A stretch of 64,000 bases of DNA from an uncultured Oribacterium sp. (GCA_946413525.1 CAMKKZ010000016.1:1-64000); one strand, 5' to 3'. Positions 37,228 through 45,698 are shown, counted from the stretch's first letter. The notes: generated by a model from the letters alone, not told the origin. A program made the numbers and translations.

Positions 37228-38700
37228 TCACGCCACTGTGATCGGAGCATATCTTTCCGAATTGATTACCATCTCCATGGCCTGGATGGGGTTGAGTCCC
37301 ACGCACTTCATTACCTGTCGGAATACTGCCGCGGACTGGCCACTCACCAACTGTACGCCCATCCTGTTTTTGTCCGCATGAAAGATGTCATGGCGGCTCG
37401 CGACATCCCAGAAAATAACATTCGGGATCATATATCCCCTTTTGCGGAATTCTCCTGCCATCTTCTCATAGAAAGTCCAGTCTTTATCCCCACACTGATC
37501 AATTTCCATATCGGAAATGACGATCAGGGATTTTGGCATCTTTTCCGGTTCCACATGGTTCTTTATGGCAATTTCCAGCACATGATTAAACGCAGCCTCA
37601 AGGTTTGTATTTTGCTCCCAATCATCCATATCTATGCTCTCAATCTTTTGAGCCAGTGTTTCGCCTTTTAGCATTTGAATTTTGGATTCGCCAGAGAAAG
37701 ACATGAACATGTTGTGGTACGGGCCGGTATTCCTCTCCGCAAAGTACACGGCCAGACCAACAGAAGTTGCCATCGGCCTGCCTTTCATGGATCCGGATGT
37801 GTCAGCAATAACCAGGGCATTCGTCCCTTTTTCTACATAATCCGGAAGCTGACGCCACTGTGCCTCCAGCACGGGATCATGATTGATCCGGGGTACCAGC
37901 CATCCCTGATACACCAATATCTTTTCCACAATATCGTATGGATACAAAGTCGCGGAATGGATGGTCTCTTCACCCTTTGCGGCTTTTTGAATGAAATCGT
38001 TGAAACGCTGCCCGTCATGCCTTGAAAAGGCATGACGGTAAATCATCATCGCCCTTGACGGCACGGAGGAATATTTAATCTCGTCCCAACGCCCCGCGGA
38101 CATTAATGCCTCCACAATGACAATCCGCTTCCGCATGGCACGCACCAGACGCTTAAACTCGTATACGGAATAGCCAAGCTTTTCCGCAGTCAGGATGCCC
38201 AGCCTACGGGTTGCCTTCGAGGAAGCGTCCGCCGTCTTAATCCATTTCGCCAGCAGGGAAATGCTGTTCCCCTCCTTAAGATTGCGGCGATCCTCTTCAA
38301 ACTGCTTCTTCATGGCAGCCCACATTTCGTTTTCCATCGGGGTACCGATCAAGCAATACAGATCGTCATAACGCCCATACAGCCCGACCAGATCCAGATT
38401 TGGCCGCAGTGCTTCAGGATGATACTCTGCCATGAACTGCATAATGGTACGGAAGGTCTGTCTTTCGCCAAGCCCTTCCCTGATGTCACGGGCATAGAAG
38501 GCGATCTTTGTCGCAAAAAGAGGGTCCACTTTCCAGGCTTCGGAGAAAAGGCGGTTGATCCTTTCCTTGTCTGCCGTACGAAGAGCCCCTATGGTTCCAT
38601 ACAGGTCAAGCCTTGCGTCCCCTGTGGTATTCAAAGCCACGGCACCATTTTCAGTTCTTGTAAATGCGGCATCAAGCCTTAATGCTTCAGCGAAGTCCAT
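37228..38700 (-). CDS. Ro60/TROVE-vWA-like (DUF2828-like) RNA-binding protein
   Basis: 490 aa; helical N-half (NLDLVGLYGRYDDLYCLIGTP) then YPYDIVEKILVYQGW and vWA MIDAS NALVIADTSGSMKGRPMATSVGLAVYF; same layout as bacterial Ro60 (Rsr). Confidence 0.7.
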   Translation of the reverse strand: MDFAEALRLDAAFTRTENGAVALNTTGDARLDLYGTIGALRTADKERINRLFSEAWKVDPLFATKIAFYARDIREGLGERQTFRTIMQFMAEYHPEALRPNLDLVGLYGRYDDLYCLIGTPMENEMWAAMKKQFEEDRRNLKEGNSISLLAKWIKTADASSKATRRLGILTAEKLGYSVYEFKRLVRAMRKRIVIVEALMSAGRWDEIKYSSVPSRAMMIYRHAFSRHDGQRFNDFIQKAAKGEETIHSATLYPYDIVEKILVYQGWLVPRINHDPVLEAQWRQLPDYVEKGTNALVIADTSGSMKGRPMATSVGLAVYFAERNTGPYHNMFMSFSGESKIQMLKGETLAQKIESIDMDDWEQNTNLEAAFNHVLEIAIKNHVEPEKMPKSLIVISDMEIDQCGDKDWTFYEKMAGEFRKRGYMIPNVIFWDVASRHDIFHADKNRMGVQLVSGQSAAVFRQVMKCVGLNPIQAMEMVINSERYAPITVA

Positions 38701-38772
38701 GTTTCCCCCTTTCCGCCATCATCAGACCACAAAGTTCACAATCGTGATGACGCAAAATTCCTGACATAATTC

Positions 38773-38846
38773 ATGACCCCGTATTTTACGGATTCGAACC
38801 GCTACAGATTTACAGTCTGATCACCAAAAATTGCTGTTGGGGTCAC
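38773..38846 (-). ncRNA. tRNA-like RNA 2 (GUA-like anticodon arm), candidate Y-RNA-type tRNA mimic
   Basis: Minus strand GTGACCCC...CAGACTGTAAATCTG-TAG-CGGTTCGAATCCG-TAAAATAC-GGGGTCAT; 7-bp closing stem, anticodon-like and T-like arms, abnormal linker. Confidence 0.5.
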
Positions 38847-38969
38847 ATAATTTTTCTTGTAACTGCTCAGTCAAGCCAAACAGTTACTATTTCTTTTCAT
38901 TTTGTTTCAGGATGCATTGTTTTGTATAATAAAAAGTTATACGATCCAATCTTGCTGTTAGCATCCCAA

Positions 38970-39072
38970 AGCCGGCGGGCTGGAGTCGAACCAGCATCTT
39001 ACTAAGGCCGATGTAATTAATGCTGAATGGATCCCAATCAGGATCCCGCTCTGCCATTGAGCTACCGCCGAC
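38970..39072 (-). ncRNA. tRNA-like RNA 1 (103 nt, extended variable region)
   Basis: Minus strand GTCGGCGGTAGCTCAATGGCAGAGCG GGATCCTGATTGGGATCC ATTCAGCATTAATTACATCGGCCTTAGTAAGAT GCTGGTTCGACTCCAGC CCGCCGGCT: 7-bp acceptor-like stem, canonical D-arm and T-arm. Confidence 0.6.
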
Positions 39073-39118
39073 ATAATGAGGTTAATGACCACCTTTGTTT
39101 CGTGTTGTCTTGTATCCT

Positions 39119-39212
39119 GGCTTCCTATTTCTTAACTTCTGATTTCTTGTCTTCCTGTGTCTTACCCTCCTGTGTCTTAATTTCTTATGTTTGCCCTGGC
39201 CTCCTATGTCTT
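39119..39212. repeat. 15-bp tandem repeat array (about 6 units)
   Basis: ggcttcctatttctt aacttctgatttctt gtcttcctgtgtctt accctcctgtgtctt aatttcttatgtttg (ccct) ggcctcctatgtctt. Confidence 0.7.
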
Positions 39213-39299
39213 GCCTCGACAACGAAGATAATAACACTTGAAAACAGAATTGTCATTAAACCCATGGTTTAATATTTCAAAATTCACAAAAATCCAGGT

Positions 39300-39330
39300 T
39301 TAACCGCAGTACAAGGAATACTGCGGTTAA
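39300..39330. terminator. Hairpin
   Basis: TTAACCGCAGTA-caaggaa-TACTGCGGTTAA. Confidence 0.65.
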
Positions 39331-39391
39331 TTTCCGAAGCAAATTTGAAAGATTCTTATACTGCTTTTCCTCCAAAAGCACTTCTGGACCC

Positions 39392-39742
39392 TCATATAAA
39401 TAATCTGGTAGATAATCTGTTCTGAAACGGGTATGATTTGTATTTCGATCCGCTTTCCCGCAGTTTTCCATCATTTCGGAAATAACACCATGAGCGACTG
39501 GAAGCATTATCAGGATTTCTGACCCAGGCCCACGAATTCGTCACCATCGCCCCGTCCTGGTTCACATAATACCGCTCCCCTTTGAAAGATATCAATGTAT
39601 CCTTAGTAACGAGTCCGTCATTTCCCAGGAAAAACCAGAAATCCCCGCTCTTCCTCCAATTATTTTTCACGGGCTCTCCGTTTTCGTAATATCTGTACCC
39701 GTCCTCGCCCTTATCCCATCCGTTTTTTTCCATGAATCCCAC
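39392..39742 (-). CDS. Orphan choline-binding-type cell-wall repeat protein, likely fragment
   Basis: GYRYYENGEPVKNNWRKSGDFWFFLGNDGLVTKDTLISFKGERYYVNQDGAMVTNSWAW; no signal peptide. Confidence 0.6.
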   Translation of the reverse strand: MGFMEKNGWDKGEDGYRYYENGEPVKNNWRKSGDFWFFLGNDGLVTKDTLISFKGERYYVNQDGAMVTNSWAWVRNPDNASSRSWCYFRNDGKLRESGSKYKSYPFQNRLSTRLFI

Positions 39743-39820
39743 CTTTATTTACAAAATCCAGCCTCCATTAACAGGATTTACTGATTCCTTCTTATTCCGC
39801 GAATGACCTGCCCCCATGCA

Positions 39821-39948
39821 TGGCCACTTCAATACATGACCGCATCTATATATAACTACTTCAATGTATAACCGCTTCTATGCTTTACCACTTCACTGCA
39901 AGACCTTTTCAGTGCATGACTGCGTCTATGCTTTACCATTTCAATGCA
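39821..39948. repeat. 16-bp tandem repeat array (8 units in exact register)
   Basis: tggccacttcaataca tgaccgcatctatata taactacttcaatgta taaccgcttctatgct ttaccacttcactgca agaccttttcagtgca tgactgcgtctatgct ttaccatttcaatgca. Confidence 0.92.
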
Positions 39949-40013
39949 TGACCGCTGTCCGTATTCATATAAACTCAGCCGCAGAAGCCGGGCATATACA
40001 CATTCCGCTTTTA

Positions 40014-40262
40014 TCAAAACAGTTCCTTCAGGACAAGAACCGTCACGCCGGGGTTGTCACCTGGCATGATCCGCTTCACTTTCGAATCATATCTGTACCA
40101 GTTCTGAATCATGGAGCGCAGACTGCTCCCCCGGTTATATCCGTGAATCAGATGAAGCTGATAGGTTCCCGGCCCGGCAGAAGCAATCGCCCTGTCAACT
40201 ACCTTGACCGCCTGCTCCTGCGTCAGTCCATGGAGATCTATTTTTATAAATGGTTCATTCAT
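40014..40262 (-). CDS. Smr-domain protein
   Basis: IKIDLHGLTQEQAVKVVDRAI...YQLHLIHGYNRGSSLRSMI. Confidence 0.8.
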   Translation of the reverse strand: MNEPFIKIDLHGLTQEQAVKVVDRAIASAGPGTYQLHLIHGYNRGSSLRSMIQNWYRYDSKVKRIMPGDNPGVTVLVLKELF

Positions 40263-40364
40263 ATTCCGATTTTACCCATCCGGCTCTTTGCAACAAAAAA
40301 GATCAAATCTTATAACAATCAAACTTTATGAAAAATGAAAGATTAAATATTTTCATTTCAACAA

Positions 40365-41696
40365 TCAAGGCGATCCTGACGATCCTTGTCCGATCATCGG
40401 AAGGATCTCCTCCTTAAAATATTCTTTTGTCAGCGGCCTGTCATAATCCCAATAAATCACCCTGACGCCATTCGCCCTGCATCGTCCCAGCTTCCGGGCA
40501 TCCCGGCGTTGGTTATCCTTAAATCCGTCTACGCCCCCGAAAAACTCCACCGATTCGTAATGCTGCCGGCCCTGGTACTCGATCGCAACATTTTCCGAGG
40601 GGATAAAGATATCCAGCCGCTGCCCAAAAAGGAATTCGGCCTGATATTGGAACTTTGCGTCCGGAAAATAGCTTTTCACAATCGAATATGCTTTCTGCTC
40701 CGAGACCCATTTCGGATTGGTCATGCCTTTTCCAATCAATGTCTCATAAATTCCATCCCGTTCCGCTGCAATTTTCCTGTGATATTCCTGCAGGAGCTTT
40801 CGAAGCGGGATGTCCGGAATGCTGCGCAGGCTGCGGTATTCCGTCTTGAAACAGTTGACCTGGTACATCAGATGTTCAATCTTTGCGATTCGATGATATT
40901 TCAGAAGGAATGCAAGAGGAGCGAGCGGCGCGTCCCGCTCATTGTCGGGAGAAAAAGCCTTGCCCGGAAACGAACCGGCATTCGAAAACGAGCCGGCATT
41001 CGTAAGCGAAATGCTGTTCGAAACCAAGGAATTATCCGCAGCCAAAGGCTTGTCCAAAAACGAAGGATCTCCCTCAACCAAAGCTTTATCCGGAAACAAT
41101 GAATTATCCGCAAGCAACGAATCATCCATAAACAAGGGCCTGCCCGGAAAGGCAAGGAGTTCAATCAGATGAGAATGCTTTCCGGAAATCACCACCCTGA
41201 ACAGCCCATCCCCCAACTCCTCCGGTTCGTAAAGCATCCCGGCGAGATGGTGATTGATATCCCCCTTTTTCTTATCCGGATAACGGTAACGGAACTCTAT
41301 TTTCTCCCCTATCAGAGTGGGTTTTTGCCACTCTGAATTCTGACATAGCGAACCGCCTGCGGGGCAAACCGGCTCCCCTATCAGAGTGGGTTTTTGCAGC
41401 TCTGAGTTCTGACATAACGAACCGCCCGCGGGGCAAACCGGCTCGTCCTCCGCCAACCCGTCCCAAACTCCGAACCTTTCAACATCCTCCCGGAGCGAAT
41501 CGATCCGAAGATGCAGCCCCTTCCTGACCTCCCGGTTTCTGCGCTCCCGGATTTTTTCCTTCTCCCTATGCGTATACAGCGCGTCCCGTTCCATCAACTG
41601 CTGCTCCTTGAGGAACAGGTCGCCCCCCTCTCCCATTCCCCAGAAACAGTCGTATTTTTCCATGTACTCCGAAAAGTCCTTCAGACGAAGGAACAT
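40365..41696 (-). CDS. Hypothetical protein with C-terminal restriction-endonuclease-like (DUF559/Vsr-like) domain and internal repeat insertions
   Basis: FGQRLDIFIPSENVAIEYQGRQHYESVEFFGG...RDARKLGRCRANGVRVIYW; ATG 41696 preceded by GGAGAG (track start TTG 41720). Confidence 0.75.
   Translation of the reverse strand: MFLRLKDFSEYMEKYDCFWGMGEGGDLFLKEQQLMERDALYTHREKEKIRERRNREVRKGLHLRIDSLREDVERFGVWDGLAEDEPVCPAGGSLCQNSELQKPTLIGEPVCPAGGSLCQNSEWQKPTLIGEKIEFRYRYPDKKKGDINHHLAGMLYEPEELGDGLFRVVISGKHSHLIELLAFPGRPLFMDDSLLADNSLFPDKALVEGDPSFLDKPLAADNSLVSNSISLTNAGSFSNAGSFPGKAFSPDNERDAPLAPLAFLLKYHRIAKIEHLMYQVNCFKTEYRSLRSIPDIPLRKLLQEYHRKIAAERDGIYETLIGKGMTNPKWVSEQKAYSIVKSYFPDAKFQYQAEFLFGQRLDIFIPSENVAIEYQGRQHYESVEFFGGVDGFKDNQRRDARKLGRCRANGVRVIYWDYDRPLTKEYFKEEILPMIGQGSSGSP
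40945..41160 (-). repeat. 18-bp in-frame (6-aa) tandem repeat, about 11-12 units
   Basis: cccggaaacgaaccggca ttcgaaaacgagccggca ttcgtaagcgaaatgctg ttcgaaaccaaggaatta tccgcagccaaaggcttg tccaaaaacgaaggatct ... Confidence 0.9.
41306..41443 (-). repeat. Two tandem 69-bp copies of the interspersed hairpin repeat, variant A, in frame inside a CDS
   Basis: Each copy encodes EPVCPAGGSLCQNSE(L/W)QKPTLIG. Confidence 0.92.
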
Positions 41697-41714
41697 CTGA
41701 CGTCTCTCCATCTT

Positions 41715-41824
41715 AATCAAACTTTATCTAACTCAATTGAACTGAATCGAACTGAATTAAACTTTATCTAACCCAATTGAACTGAATCGAACTTTATCTA
41801 ACTCAATCGAACTTAATCAAACAT
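41715..41824. repeat. 10-bp tandem repeat array (11 units) filling the intergenic spacer
   Basis: aatcaaactt tatctaactc aattgaactg aatcgaactg aattaaactt tatctaaccc aattgaactg aatcgaactt tatctaactc aatcgaactt aatcaaacat. Confidence 0.92.
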
Positions 41825-41825
41825 A

Positions 41826-43235
41826 TCAATGTTCATTCTTTCGCAAGACCCGGACATACAGGCCGAACAGCAGAAGGGCCGCGCATATCCCCACAGGATA
41901 CGCAATCATGGAAGACAGCCCGAAGCCCTCTTTGGCCATCAGAATATAGGTCGCGCTGACGCCCGTCATAAAGGTGGCCGGCAGGGCGGTCAGGAGCGAA
42001 GCAAAACGATCCTTTCCTTCCTTCAAAAGATAGGCTGTTGCCACCCAGAGAGAGACCATCGCCAGCGTCTGGTTGCTCCAGGAGAAATACCTCCACAAAA
42101 CATTAAAGTCAAGCTGGGTCAGGACGGCACCAATGCACAACATAGGAAGAGTGATCAATAACCGGTTCGCGATCTTCTTCTGATCAAGACGCGTGATCTC
42201 GGCGAGGATCAGCCGGGCACTCCGGAAGGCCGTATCCCCTGAGGTGATCGGGCAAACCACCACGCCTACCACCGCCAGGGCACCGCCCGCGCCGCCAAGC
42301 ATCGTCTTTGAGATCTCATACACCGTTCCGGACTGACCAAGGGTGGAAATGGCTTTATTCAAAAGCTCCGTCGTCCCGTAGAAAGCCACGCCGGCGGAAG
42401 CCCAGATCAGGGCAATGACGGCCTCCGCGATCATCGCGCCGTAAAACACCGTCCGCCCCTGCTTCTCGCTGGTAATGCATTTGGCGATCATGGGAGACTG
42501 GGTGGCGTGAAATCCCGAGATAGCTCCGCAGGCCACGGTGACAAACATGAACGGCCATACCGGCAGTCCGTCGGGATGCAGGTTGGAAAGGACAATTTCG
42601 GGAATCCTGTAGCCGCCCAGCATTGTGCCGCCCAGCACGCTGACCGCCATGGCAATCAGAACAACGCCAAAAACGGGGTAAAGCCTCCCGATCAGCTTGT
42701 CGATCGGCAGCAGCGTAGCCAGGACATAATAGAGCAGAATCGTCACCACCCAGAATTTCTCATTCAGGAAATCCGGCGTAAGGCGCGCAATCAAGGCAGC
42801 CGGACTGTTGACAAAAACCGTGCCGGTCAGCACAAGCAGCACAATGGAAAAAATCCTCATGCCCCACTTCGCCGCATTGCCCAGATAAACTCCGGACAGC
42901 TCCGCAATCGAGTCGCCGCGATGACGGCAGGAAATCATGCCGGACATATAATCATGCACCGCGCCGCCCAGAATGGATCCCAGGACGATCCACAGGAAGA
43001 CTATGGGCCCGAAACAAGCCCCCATCAACGCCCCGAAAATCGGCCCCGTCCCCGCAATATTCAAAAGCTGGACAAGGAACGCCTTCCACAGAGGCATGGG
43101 CACACAGTCCACCCCGTCATTAATCGCGATCGCCGGCGTCTGCCGCTCGTCCGGCCCGAAGACCCTTTCCGTGAATCTGCCATAAACAAAATAGCCCGCC
43201 AAAAGAACAACGAGCGACAGTATGAGTGAAATCAT
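41826..43235 (-). CDS. Carbon starvation CstA-family transporter
   Basis: GPDERQTPAIAINDGVDCVPMPLWKAFLVQLLNIAGTGPIFGALMGACFGP. Confidence 0.93.
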   Translation of the reverse strand: MISLILSLVVLLAGYFVYGRFTERVFGPDERQTPAIAINDGVDCVPMPLWKAFLVQLLNIAGTGPIFGALMGACFGPIVFLWIVLGSILGGAVHDYMSGMISCRHRGDSIAELSGVYLGNAAKWGMRIFSIVLLVLTGTVFVNSPAALIARLTPDFLNEKFWVVTILLYYVLATLLPIDKLIGRLYPVFGVVLIAMAVSVLGGTMLGGYRIPEIVLSNLHPDGLPVWPFMFVTVACGAISGFHATQSPMIAKCITSEKQGRTVFYGAMIAEAVIALIWASAGVAFYGTTELLNKAISTLGQSGTVYEISKTMLGGAGGALAVVGVVVCPITSGDTAFRSARLILAEITRLDQKKIANRLLITLPMLCIGAVLTQLDFNVLWRYFSWSNQTLAMVSLWVATAYLLKEGKDRFASLLTALPATFMTGVSATYILMAKEGFGLSSMIAYPVGICAALLLFGLYVRVLRKNEH

Positions 43236-43250
43236 GTTTTATCCTCCCCA

Positions 43251-45698
43251 CTATTTCATATTCCGCGCCTTTTTCAGGATCTTTCCCTGTCGGAAATAGC
43301 CCCCGATCAGCCCGGCCATTCCCTTGAAAAAGGCAATCGCATGACCATTGACGATGGTCACAATATTTTCACACATTTCCTGGCTAACGGCCCCGCCGGC
43401 CATTTTTCCAATCGCCCGGAAAGGCATATTGGTAATGAAAATGATGTTCAGGTTCGGCTTCCCCTTCGCCATGCTTTTGTTCAGAATCCCCTGCAGGATT
43501 TTTCCGGCCAGCCTGGCTTTCAGGCTTTTCGCGTAATAAAGCTGGGCAATAGCGTCATTCATCCGGAGCTCGCCGGTCCAGCGGCCGTCCGGGATCGGAT
43601 GTCCCAGAAGCCTTTCAAACTCTTCATCGGACACGTTCAGAATTTTTCCCGCCCAATAGGAAGGCAGCTCGGAAGGTTCGAAAGGCAGCGGAGCCTCCGT
43701 CCCCTGTACGGCGAGGGCAGCATTCAGGCGGATATCCCTTGCAGAGGCTCCCACCAGGATCTCATACTCCCCTCCGTCCACCTCGAAACGCCCCGTCTTC
43801 GTGTTGAAATAACGGAAAGCCTTATCGTCCAATGGAATCGTCACTTCCCTGCTTTCTCCCGCGGAAAGGAATACCTTCGCAAAACCCTTCAGCTCCTTTT
43901 TCGGACGATAAACTCCCGGATTGACCGGTGACACGTAAAGCTGCGCCACCTCTGCCCCGTCCCGGCTTCCGGTATTCGTCAGCGTGAATCGCGCTTCCTT
44001 TTCATTAACGTGAAGATCGCTGTACGCAAACGTTGTATAAGAAAGCCCGAAACCAAAGGGGAACAGCACCGGCTGCCCTGTCGTTTCATAATACCTGTAT
44101 CCCACATACAGGCCTTCCCGGTACTCCACGCTGCGCTGTTTCGCCGGGAAATAGGGCTTTGAAGGAACGTCCTCATAGGATAGCGGGTAGCTTTCCGACA
44201 GCTTGCCCGATGGATTGACCTTGCCGGTGAGCACTGAAAGCACCGCCGCGGCGCCCGCCTGCCCGCAAAGGCAGGCATGCACAAGCCCTTTGCAGGAATC
44301 AATCCATGGCATCTCCACGGCAGAACCGGCGGACATCACCACGACCACGTTTTCATTCACCGCGGCCACGGCATTCAGCAGAGCCACCTGACTGGCCGGC
44401 AGCTTCATATGCGGCCGGTCCAGACCCTCCGACTCGGAAATCTCGTCCAGTCCGATGTAAAGAAGAACCACCTCCGCCTTCCTCGCGAGTTGCACCGCCC
44501 GCTCCCGCATGGCGGAATCGCCCGGTCCCGTGCGCGGATACCCCTTTTCAAAACCGATGACCTCCAGAGGAAAACTCCCGATCACGCCCATGGCGGAATC
44601 CAGCTTCGTAGGGTTCACTACGGAAGATCCGGCGCCCTGGTAACGCGGCGTTTCCGCAAAATCCCCGATCACGGCAACCTTCGCCCCTTCCTCAAGCGGC
44701 AGGATATCCCCCTCATTCTTGAGAAGGACAATGCTTTGCTCGCTGGCCTTCCTCGCCACCGCGTGATGTGCCTCCACATCAAAGCTCTTCCCCTCAAGGG
44801 GCTTGACCGCCGCATACGTGGAGAGCACCACATCCAGGAGCTCGTCCACCCTCCGGTCCACCAGCTCCTCCGTGATTTTTCCTTCCTTTACGGAACGAAT
44901 AAGGTATTCGGCCGAGTCTCCGCCGGTCATTGGCATTTCCAGATGGGAACCGGCGCGAACGCCCTCCACAAAATCATTGCCCCCGCCCCAGTCGGAAACC
45001 ACGAAGCCGTCAAAGCCCCATTCATCCCTCAGTATCTCCTGCAAAAGATGCGGATTTTCATTGGAATAAACACTGTTGACCTCATTATAGGAGGACATAA
45101 TGCTCCTGGGATGAGACTCCTTCACCGCAATCTCAAAAGCCGTAAGATAGATTTCCCGCAGCGTCCGCTCGTCCACCACGGAATTGCTGGCCTGGCGCCG
45201 GAGCTCCGTGTTATTTGCCGCAAAATGCTTCGGGCAGGCAACGACCCCGTTTTCCTGTATGCCGCGGATATAACCCGCCGCCATCTTTCCCGCAAGATAG
45301 GGATCCTCCGAAAAATACTCGAAATTCCTGCCGCAGAGCGGGCTCCTTTTGATATTCATTCCCGGTCCCAGGAGCACATTGACGCCCTGGCAGGCCGCCT
45401 CCTCCCCCAGATTCCGCCCGATTTCTTCCCCCAATTCCGGATCCCAACTGTTGGCAATCGTGGCCGCGGTCGGGAAGCAGGTAGCCGGAACCGAACCGTT
45501 CAGCCCAAGCTGGTCTCCCGCCCCCATCTGCTTCCGGATCCCGTGGGGCCCGTCAGAAAGCATGATGCTCGGCACCCCTTTCTTTTCAAAACCATAGGTT
45601 GACCAGAAATCACGTCCGGACAAAAGATAGCACTTCTCATCCAGGGTCAGCTTTTCAATTACATCCGCATGTTTCAATGCCAAAACCTCCTTACTCAT
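43251..45698 (-). CDS. Glycoside hydrolase family 3 (beta-glucosidase-like)
   Basis: MLSDGPHGIRKQMG, ACPKHFAANNTELRR, GFDGFVVSDWGG, PFGFGLSYTTFAYSDL. Confidence 0.93.
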   Translation of the reverse strand: MSKEVLALKHADVIEKLTLDEKCYLLSGRDFWSTYGFEKKGVPSIMLSDGPHGIRKQMGAGDQLGLNGSVPATCFPTAATIANSWDPELGEEIGRNLGEEAACQGVNVLLGPGMNIKRSPLCGRNFEYFSEDPYLAGKMAAGYIRGIQENGVVACPKHFAANNTELRRQASNSVVDERTLREIYLTAFEIAVKESHPRSIMSSYNEVNSVYSNENPHLLQEILRDEWGFDGFVVSDWGGGNDFVEGVRAGSHLEMPMTGGDSAEYLIRSVKEGKITEELVDRRVDELLDVVLSTYAAVKPLEGKSFDVEAHHAVARKASEQSIVLLKNEGDILPLEEGAKVAVIGDFAETPRYQGAGSSVVNPTKLDSAMGVIGSFPLEVIGFEKGYPRTGPGDSAMRERAVQLARKAEVVLLYIGLDEISESEGLDRPHMKLPASQVALLNAVAAVNENVVVVMSAGSAVEMPWIDSCKGLVHACLCGQAGAAAVLSVLTGKVNPSGKLSESYPLSYEDVPSKPYFPAKQRSVEYREGLYVGYRYYETTGQPVLFPFGFGLSYTTFAYSDLHVNEKEARFTLTNTGSRDGAEVAQLYVSPVNPGVYRPKKELKGFAKVFLSAGESREVTIPLDDKAFRYFNTKTGRFEVDGGEYEILVGASARDIRLNAALAVQGTEAPLPFEPSELPSYWAGKILNVSDEEFERLLGHPIPDGRWTGELRMNDAIAQLYYAKSLKARLAGKILQGILNKSMAKGKPNLNIIFITNMPFRAIGKMAGGAVSQEMCENIVTIVNGHAIAFFKGMAGLIGGYFRQGKILKKARNMK

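Noticed and set aside
38773-39072. Ordinary tRNA genes
   Set aside because: Arms and closing stems are tRNA-like, but linker lengths and the variable region are abnormal, so called tRNA-like ncRNA pending tRNAscan-SE.
41272-41466. ORFs read from the interspersed repeat (MSELRAAKTHSDRG... type, also 46513..46719 and the N-terminal extension of 47910..49655)
   Set aside because: Frames arise from the repeat itself; in the 49655 case the SD-preceded ATG at 49583 is the better start.
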